Shown here: piece by piece, positions 7,030 through 12,198 of the stretch
Layout: each line of letters opens with the position of its first letter
Position numbering within the stretch: the first letter of the stretch is position 1
Origin: Thioalkalivibrio nitratireducens
GTDB taxonomy: Bacteria > Pseudomonadota > Gammaproteobacteria > Ectothiorhodospirales > Ectothiorhodospiraceae
Reading direction: 5' to 3'
Length of the DNA: 12,198 nt
Assembly: GCA_011390385.1 (NCBI GenBank)
Contig: JAABSN010000094.1
Location: forward strand, 1 to 12,198
Made by a program: the position numbers and the translations under genes
The notes under the pieces: generated by a model
The model's input: only the letters and a program-made list of their open reading frames with translations
Databases searched by the model: none
What the model was told of the DNA's origin: nothing

Positions 7030-7674
7030 TCACTCGGTTTCCTCGTTTGAATTGTGGTAGAAAGCGTGTTCGGTAATGTATTGGCAGACGTCGTCGGGCA
7101 GCAGGTAGCGCGCACTGCGACCGGCGCGCAGACAGGCGCGAATGCGGGTCGCGGAAATATCCAGTTGCGTCACGGCCTGGAACAACACCTGGCCCGACGC
7201 GCGGGCACGCAGCGCGCGCGGTGAATCCACGACCGACGCGGCATCGAGCCATGTCGCGTCCGCGCGCGTCGCGTCACCGGGCCGTTGCGCGACGACCACG
7301 TGGGCCAGTGCCAGGATGTCGCGCCAGCGGTGCCATGTGGGCAGCCCGGCAAAAGCATCCATGCCCATGATCAGCACCAGCGGTGCCGCCGGTCCGATCT
7401 CGTCGCGCAGATCGTGGAGCGTATCGACGGTGTAGGAAGGCCCGGGCCGCACGATCTCGCGCGGGTCAACCCGAAACCCCGAAACGCCTGCAATGGCCCG
7501 TTCCACCATGGCCAGGCGATGCTCCGCCGGCACCACCGGAGATTGACGGTGTGGTGGTACGTGACTGGGTACGAAGCGCAGTTCGTCCAGGCCGAGCATT
7601 TCGTACAGCTCGAGGGCCGGGCGCAGATGCCCGAAGTGTATGGGGTCGAACGTTCCGCCCAGGACGCCAATCAC
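7030..7674 (-). CDS. nadD: Nicotinate-nucleotide adenylyltransferase NadD
   Basis: NadD converts nicotinate mononucleotide plus ATP to nicotinate adenine dinucleotide in NAD synthesis. The 214-residue product has the nucleotidyltransferase motifs GGTFDPIHFGH (6-16, with HxGH at 13-16), MGMDAFAGLPTWHRW (103-117) and ISATRIR (173-179). The start is GTG at 7674: an in-frame TGA lies nine codons upstream at 7699-7701, with no ATG, GTG or TTG between. An AGG about 12 nt before it is a poorly spaced Shine-Dalgarno sequence. It is followed by rsfS after 21 nt and preceded by a 128-bp gap after proA, so a separate promoter is possible although none is clear. Confidence 0.96.
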   Translation of the reverse strand: MIGVLGGTFDPIHFGHLRPALELYEMLGLDELRFVPSHVPPHRQSPVVPAEHRLAMVERAIAGVSGFRVDPREIVRPGPSYTVDTLHDLRDEIGPAAPLVLIMGMDAFAGLPTWHRWRDILALAHVVVAQRPGDATRADATWLDAASVVDSPRALRARASGQVLFQAVTQLDISATRIRACLRAGRSARYLLPDDVCQYITEHAFYHNSNEETE

Positions 7675-7802
7675 CGGCCCGCTTGCCCTCGGTGTCGGTC
7701 AATCAGTGGCGTCACGAGGCCACCGTTCCGCCGGGCCGCATCCGGTATCGGATGGGACTCCAATCAGGCGCACGCCAGTCACGGCGGCGCGCAACGCCAA
7801 GT
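7675..7802. other. Gap between proA and nadD
   Basis: This is the only non-coding gap over 25 bp in the leftward cluster. It contains a small perfect inverted repeat, ATCCG (7740-7744) with CGGAT (7749-7753) around a 4-nt loop, and a GTGGC/GCCAC pair near nadD. Neither is followed by a T-run on the minus strand, so I see no terminator. I also find no convincing promoter hexamer pair. The gap may be an unrecognised regulatory site or the scar of a lost gene. Confidence 0.5.
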
Positions 7803-9098
7803 TCAGCCGCCACGAACATGACCGTCACCCAGCACAACGAACTTCTGGGTCGTCAGCCCCTCGAGCCCGACCGGACCACGCGCGTGCAGCTTGTCGGTAC
7901 TGATACCGATCTCTGCGCCGAGCCCGTATTCGAAACCGTCGGCAAAACGGGTGGAGGCATTGATCATCACCGAACTGGAGTCCACGGCACGCAGGAAGCG
8001 CCGCGCTGCAGTCCAGTCCTCGGTAACGATGCTGTCCGTGTGCCGCGACCCAAAGGTATTGATGTGGTCCATCGCCGCAGCCAGGGAATCGACGACTCGA
8101 ATCGCCAGCACCGGCGCCAGGTATTCCTCCTTCCAGTCGTCCTCGGTGGCCTCGCGAATGCCCGGAAGAATGGATAATGTCCGCTCGCAGCCCCGCAATT
8201 CCACCGAATGCCGATCGTACGCGGCCCGGAGCCGCGGCAGGATCTCGGCAGCGCGTTCTGCGTGGATGAGCAGCGTCTCCATGGTATTGCAGGTACCGTA
8301 GCGCTGGGTCTTCGCATTGATCGCAATTGCCACCGCCTTGTCGGCATCGGCACGCGCATCGATGTAGACATGGCAGACACCGTCGAGGTGCTTGATGACG
8401 GGGATACGCGATTCCCGGCTCACGCGCTCGATCAGCCCCTTGCCTCCGCGCGGCACGATCACGTCGACATGGTCCGACATGCGCAGCAACTCGCCCACGG
8501 CGGCCCTGTCGGTGGTGTTGACGATCTGCACCGCGGACCGGGGCAGACCCGTGGCTCCAAGGCCCGCCTGAATGATCTCCGCAAGCGCCCGATTCGAATG
8601 CATCGCTTCGGACCCACCACGCAGGATCGTGGCATTGCCCGACTTCAGACACAGTGCGGCAGCATCGATGGTGACATTGGGGCGCGATTCGTAGATGATG
8701 CCGATGACTCCCAGCGGCACCCGCATGCGCCCGACCTGGATGCCACTGGGCCGATAGGCGAGATCGGTGATCACCCCTACCGGATCAGGCAGGCTGGCGA
8801 CCTGGCGGCAACCCTCGACCATTGCATCGATGCGGGCATCGTTCAGCGTCAGCCGATCCAGCATCGCGGCATCCAGTCCGCGGGCGCGGCCCGCTTCGAC
8901 ATCCCGTGCATTGGCTTCGGCCAATGGCTGTCTCTGGTTGACGATGACCTCCGCGATCGCCATCAACGCCGCATTCTTGAGACCCGCCTCGGCTTCCGCA
9001 ACCTCGCGTGATGCCGCCCGCGCGGCCCTGCCCATCTCCTGCATGTAGGCGGGAACGTCGGTAATCGTGGTTTCAGACGGCACACTGACAGCTTTCAT
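7803..9098 (-). CDS. proA: Glutamate-5-semialdehyde dehydrogenase (gamma-glutamyl phosphate reductase)
   Basis: ProA reduces gamma-glutamyl phosphate with NADPH to glutamate-5-semialdehyde, the second step of proline synthesis. The 431-residue protein has an aldehyde-dehydrogenase-like layout: [17 protein letters not shown] (127-143), [12 protein letters not shown] (151-162), [10 protein letters not shown] (213-222), the catalytic Cys270 in [27 protein letters not shown] (380-396) and [15 protein letters not shown] (403-417). It begins about 12 residues earlier than E. coli ProA. The ATG at 9098 overlaps the holA stop as ATGA (9095-9098) and has a strong GGAGG ribosome binding site 10 nt upstream. 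proB is not in the window. Confidence 0.98.
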   Translation of the reverse strand: MKAVSVPSETTITDVPAYMQEMGRAARAASREVAEAEAGLKNAALMAIAEVIVNQRQPLAEANARDVEAGRARGLDAAMLDRLTLNDARIDAMVEGCRQVASLPDPVGVITDLAYRPSGIQVGRMRVPLGVIGIIYESRPNVTIDAAALCLKSGNATILRGGSEAMHSNRALAEIIQAGLGATGLPRSAVQIVNTTDRAAVGELLRMSDHVDVIVPRGGKGLIERVSRESRIPVIKHLDGVCHVYIDARADADKAVAIAINAKTQRYGTCNTMETLLIHAERAAEILPRLRAAYDRHSVELRGCERTLSILPGIREATEDDWKEEYLAPVLAIRVVDSLAAAMDHINTFGSRHTDSIVTEDWTAARRFLRAVDSSSVMINASTRFADGFEYGLGAEIGISTDKLHARGPVGLEGLTTQKFVVLGDGHVRGG

Positions 9099-10120
9099 GC
9101 GGGCGTTCCCTCCATTCCCTCCAGCGGTCGCCCCGAAAGGGCGGCCACCAAGTTTAGCAAGTGCCTGCCCGGGCTGCCCGATTCCCTGCCCTTGATCACC
9201 CGATCCACCTGCGCCGCACGCGCCAGCAGGTCCAGCGCAGCGCCGGCATCAACCCGGTCCAGTGCCTTGCGCAGCGCCGCGGTATCGGTACCCCGGAAAC
9301 CCTTTCCCGCGTTGCCTTGGGTTTCACCGGCGGCACGTCGCTGTGCCGCCTGTGCGAGCGCCCGGATATCCCGACTGAGCGCCCACAGGATCAGCGGTTC
9401 CGGCTGTCCCTCGGCCAGCATCGCGCGCAGCATCCGCAGCGCGCGGGCCGTCTGTCCGGACATCGCGACCGCCGGCAGTTCGAACAGGTTGAACCGGGCC
9501 ACATCGGCGAGGCCTTCCTGCAGAACCTCGATATCGACATCGGTCACACCCGCCAGCCTGAGCTTCTCGACTTCCTGGCGAGCAGCCAGCAGGTTCCCTT
9601 CCACACGCGCCGCCAACAGCGCCAGCGCTTCGGGCCGAATGGTTATTCCGACACGAGCCAGACGCTCGCGAATCCAGGCGCCGAGCCGCGCAGGCGGCAC
9701 CGGTCGGGCATGCACGACGACCGCGTCACGCTCCAGCGCCTTGAACCACGCGGCACGCCGCAGATCAGTGTCCGGTCGCGGCAGCTGCAGCAGCAGTACC
9801 AGATCCGGTGCCGGTTGACCCGCATAGCGTTTCAGGTGCTCGGCTCCCACCCTGCCGGGTTTGCCGGAGGGGAGACGAAGATCGATCAGCCCACGCTCAG
9901 CGAACAGCGACCGATCGCGAATCGCAGCCTCGAACACCGACCAGTCGCCGGTGGCGGCAAGGTCGAGTACAGTCCGGGAAGAAAAGCCTGCGGCGCGGGC
10001 CGCGGCGCGGATCGCATCGCCTGATTCCAGCGCCTGCAACGGCTCCTCGGCGAGAATGACATAGATGGGTTGCAGGCCACGAGCCAGCACCGCATCGAGC
10101 TGTTGCGCATCGAGAGCCAA
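9095..10120 (-). CDS. holA: DNA polymerase III subunit delta
   Basis: HolA is the clamp-loader subunit that opens the beta sliding clamp during loading. The 341-residue length matches the family (E. coli 343). Matching regions include an N-terminal [25 protein letters not shown] segment (first about 28 residues), a [14 protein letters not shown] stretch (about 70-84), [27 protein letters not shown] (167-186) and the C-terminal helical domain with [18 protein letters not shown]. These are family-level similarities, as delta has few invariant motifs. The start is TTG at 10120: an in-frame TGA lies four codons upstream, the TTG has a GGGA motif 6 nt before it, and starting there aligns with other HolA N-termini. 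It lies 20 nt after lptE and overlaps proA by 4 nt. Confidence 0.93.
   Translation of the reverse strand: MALDAQQLDAVLARGLQPIYVILAEEPLQALESGDAIRAAARAAGFSSRTVLDLAATGDWSVFEAAIRDRSLFAERGLIDLRLPSGKPGRVGAEHLKRYAGQPAPDLVLLLQLPRPDTDLRRAAWFKALERDAVVVHARPVPPARLGAWIRERLARVGITIRPEALALLAARVEGNLLAARQEVEKLRLAGVTDVDIEVLQEGLADVARFNLFELPAVAMSGQTARALRMLRAMLAEGQPEPLILWALSRDIRALAQAAQRRAAGETQGNAGKGFRGTDTAALRKALDRVDAGAALDLLARAAQVDRVIKGRESGSPGRHLLNLVAALSGRPLEGMEGTPA
9106..9122 (-). promoter_or_regulatory. Strong, duplicated Shine-Dalgarno motif upstream of proA
   Basis: On the minus strand, the end of holA contains GGAGGGAA twice, separated by one T. The nearer GGAGG (9113-9109) is 10 nt from the proA ATG. The sequence encodes LEGMEG near the end of HolA and also serves as the best Shine-Dalgarno sequence in the window. 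Confidence 0.6.
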
Positions 10121-10140
10121 ATCCGGTCCCGATCAGCCGA

Positions 10141-10659
10141 TCAAGTTTCGCGGCCAACGCGGATACCGTCCATCACGGCTCGAACGCGCAGCTGCAGCAG
10201 GTTGATCAGGTCACGATCGATCGCCCGCGCAAGTTCCTCCTCGCGGTCCGTGCGGCTGAGCACGGATGCGGCATCGAACAGGTAGACCCGACTCGATTCC
10301 AGCCTACCCAGAGACCGGCGCTCGGGGTCACCCGGAACCCGAAGCTCCGTTTCCAGCACTCGCGTCACCTCGTATTCGCTCAGCCGAGCCGCGGAGGTGA
10401 CCGACAACACCCGCCGTTCCTGCCGCAGCGCCAGCACGATCAGCTCGGCAACGTCAGGAGCTGGGCTCGTCACCACCTCGACTCCCGCCGCGCGAAGGGT
10501 CTGAGCGAGCATCAGATACAGGGGTTCGCGCGGGTCCAGCCCGCTGACATGCACGGGACTGAGTTCCGGCGGCCAGTCGGGGGCACCGCGCAACCGGAAT
10601 CCGCAACCGGCCAGAAATGCAACCGGGAACAACAGTGCCAGGCGTCGTCCAGGGTTCAT
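10141..10659 (-). CDS. lptE: LPS-assembly lipoprotein LptE
   Basis: LptE is the outer-membrane lipoprotein that plugs the LptD barrel and helps deliver lipopolysaccharide to the cell surface. The 172-residue precursor starts MNPGRRLALLFPVAFLAGCGF: basic residues, a hydrophobic run and an LAGC lipobox, with Cys19 as the lipidated residue after signal peptidase II cleavage. The mature N-terminus CGFRLRG matches the family pattern (CGWHLR in E. coli). The chosen ATG overlaps the leuS stop as ATGA (10656-10659) and puts the signal peptide in place. The frame stays open further upstream to 10989, but that stretch is antisense-like read-through inside leuS. No Shine-Dalgarno sequence is seen, so coupling to leuS is likely. 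Sequence conservation in this family is low; the call rests on the lipobox start, size and position. Confidence 0.92.
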   Translation of the reverse strand: MNPGRRLALLFPVAFLAGCGFRLRGAPDWPPELSPVHVSGLDPREPLYLMLAQTLRAAGVEVVTSPAPDVAELIVLALRQERRVLSVTSAARLSEYEVTRVLETELRVPGDPERRSLGRLESSRVYLFDAASVLSRTDREEELARAIDRDLINLLQLRVRAVMDGIRVGRET

Positions 10660-12198
10660 GAGGGACGCACAACCAGATTCACGAGCCGGCCCGGAACCAC
10701 AATGGTCTTCAACAATGACTGTCCCTCCAGATGGCGCAAAACATTGGCATCCGCACGTGCGGCTGCTTCGACCGCTTCCTGGCTCGCATCGGCGGGCACC
10801 CGGATCTGTGCCCGAAGCTTGCCGTTGACCTGAACCGCGAGAGTCACCTCGTCGACCGCAAGAGCTGCATGGTCGACCTCTGGCCAGGCCGCATCGGCGA
10901 CCATGCCATGATTCCCCAATGCTTCCCAGAGTGCCTGGGTTACATGCGGAACAATGGGGGCCAGCATCAGCACGATGCCATTCAGGCACTCACGCCGTAA
11001 CGCCGGCGCACCCGGTTCTGAATCCGGCAGGCGCGCGATCTCGTTCAGCAACTCCATGTTCGCGGCAATCGCGGTATTGAACGTCTGGCGGCGGCCGATA
11101 TCATCGGTGACCTTGGCAATGGTTTGGTGCAGCTTGCGGCGCAGATCCCGACCCTTGTCGCCGAGGGTTTCCGGGTCAGGATGCACTGCAATCCCACCCA
11201 TGGTCGCACTTTCGTAGACTTGCCGCCACAGGCGCTTCAGAAACCGATGCGCGCCTTCAACCCCCGAATCCGACCACTCGAGGGAGAGGTCCGGCGGCGC
11301 CGCGAACATCGTGAACAGGCGTGCGGTGTCAGCGCCGTAACGGTCGATCAGGGCCTGCGGGTCGACCCCGTTGTTTTTCGACTTGGACATTTTCTCCATG
11401 CCCCCGGTCCGCACCGGCTCGCCACTCACGCTCTCGCGCGCGACCGTGGCCCCATCCGCCGCCCGGCTGATCTCGACATCCGCGGGATTGATCCAGTCGC
11501 GGCCGCCGTCGGCGCGTTCCCGATAGAAAGTGGGAGCGATGACCATGCCCTGGGTCAGAAGCCGGGTAAAGGGTTCGCTGCTCTGCAGCAGCCCCTCGTC
11601 ACGCAGCAGCTTGTGGAAAAAGCGGGCATAGAGAAGATGCAGCACCGCATGTTCGACACCGCCCACGTACTGGTCGACCGGCAGCCAGTGGTCGGCACGG
11701 GCATCGAGCATGGCTTGGTGATTGTCCGCCGAGCAATACCGGGCGTAGTACCAGGACGATTCGAAGAAGGTATCGAAGGTATCCGTTTCGCGCCGCGCGG
11801 GCTTTGCGCATTGCGGACAGCTTACCTCGTAAAAGGACGGCAGCTTGGCCAGCGGTGAGCCCGAACCGTCGGGAACCACGTCTTCCGGCAGAACGACGGG
11901 AAGATCCGCCTCCGGTACCGGCACCACGCCGCAATCGTCGCAGTGGATGACCGGAATCGGGCAGCCCCAGTAGCGCTGCCGGGAAATGCCCCAGTCGCGC
12001 AGACGGTAGTTGCGGCGGCGCTGTCCCAGACCGCGGGCCTCGAGCGCCCCGGCAATCGCCGCGAATGCCTCTTCGGAAGTCAGCCCACTGAATTCGCCGG
12101 ATTCAACCAGGCGCCCCCGTTCCGTGAAGGCACACTCCATGATGTTCCACTGCCCGCCGTCCAGCGGTTCGATGACCTGCACGATGGGCAGTCCGTAC
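10656..12198 (-). CDS. leuS: Leucyl-tRNA synthetase (partial, N-terminus beyond window)
   Basis: This is a class I aminoacyl-tRNA synthetase that charges tRNA-Leu. The frame is open to the right edge; 513 residues are visible of roughly 860 expected, corresponding to the part after about residue 360. Numbering from the first full codon, it shows YGLPI (1-5), DWGISRQRYWGCPIPVIHC (68-86), a CPQC pair (127-130), DTFFESSWYYARY (142-154), VGGVEHAVLHLLYARF (178-193) and KMSKSKNNGVDP (269-280). KMSKS is the class I ATP-binding signature and is intact. The C-terminal anticodon-binding domain ends VVPGRLVNLVVRPS. The HIGH motif and most of the editing domain are outside the window. It is the first visible gene of the leftward cluster. 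Confidence 0.98.
   Translation of the reverse strand, partial: YGLPIVQVIEPLDGGQWNIMECAFTERGRLVESGEFSGLTSEEAFAAIAGALEARGLGQRRRNYRLRDWGISRQRYWGCPIPVIHCDDCGVVPVPEADLPVVLPEDVVPDGSGSPLAKLPSFYEVSCPQCAKPARRETDTFDTFFESSWYYARYCSADNHQAMLDARADHWLPVDQYVGGVEHAVLHLLYARFFHKLLRDEGLLQSSEPFTRLLTQGMVIAPTFYRERADGGRDWINPADVEISRAADGATVARESVSGEPVRTGGMEKMSKSKNNGVDPQALIDRYGADTARLFTMFAAPPDLSLEWSDSGVEGAHRFLKRLWRQVYESATMGGIAVHPDPETLGDKGRDLRRKLHQTIAKVTDDIGRRQTFNTAIAANMELLNEIARLPDSEPGAPALRRECLNGIVLMLAPIVPHVTQALWEALGNHGMVADAAWPEVDHAALAVDEVTLAVQVNGKLRAQIRVPADASQEAVEAAARADANVLRHLEGQSLLKTIVVPGRLVNLVVRPS

Noticed and set aside
7740..7802. Third copy of the dispersed repeat in the proA-nadD gap
   Set aside because: Only a short GGATGCGG-like match and a nearby CGATACC are shared, in the wrong order; the arms cannot be aligned.
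6205..10024. Long plus-strand frames (6205-7050, 7383-8177, 8208-9011, 9161-10024) opposite the leftward cluster
   Set aside because: All lie antisense to well-identified genes, lack recognisable domains and have the low-complexity composition expected of complementary-strand frames.
10660..10989. Upstream extension of LptE to 10989
   Set aside because: It would lie wholly inside leuS in another frame and would bury the signal peptide; the ATG at 10659 gives a proper lipoprotein signal and the common ATGA overlap.

Overview
The window is GC-rich chromosomal DNA from a gammaproteobacterium. SucC/SucD, RlmH, ProA and LptE resemble their Escherichia coli and Pseudomonas counterparts. A PP0621-family gene next to pilS and the fused order leuS-lptE-holA-proA-nadD-rsfS-rlmH suggest a Chromatiales/Ectothiorhodospiraceae- or pseudomonad-like lineage. 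That placement is an inference. No phage, insertion sequence, tRNA, rRNA or CRISPR array is visible, and almost every gene is a recognisable core gene.

Left part, minus strand (1-1845): sucC and sucD encode succinyl-CoA ligase of the TCA cycle. sucD runs off the left edge. A 303-bp divergent intergenic region (1846-2148) carries a putative sucC promoter, one copy of a dispersed repeat, and a promoter for the genes to the right.

Middle part, plus strand (2149-5561): a small membrane protein with a zinc-ribbon-like Cys/His cluster (PP0621 family), a PilS-type sensor kinase, and the sigma-54 activator PilR. A 197-bp gap holding a second repeat copy separates pilS from pilR. The two repeat copies are in opposite orientation and bracket the PP0621-pilS pair.

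Right part, minus strand (5512-12198): one tightly packed cluster transcribed leftward, leuS (5' end missing)-lptE-holA-proA-nadD-rsfS-rlmH-maf. It covers leucyl-tRNA charging, LPS export, the clamp loader, proline and NAD synthesis, ribosome maturation/silencing and nucleotide house-cleaning. Three of its junctions are 4-nt ATGA overlaps. The only sizeable gap is 128 bp between proA and nadD. maf converges on pilR and the two 3' ends overlap by 50 bp.

I found no clear new multi-gene system. The strongest unexplained signal is the pair of about 100-nt two-armed intergenic repeats. Next are two divergent promoters placed so close to their start codons that leaderless or near-leaderless transcripts are likely.
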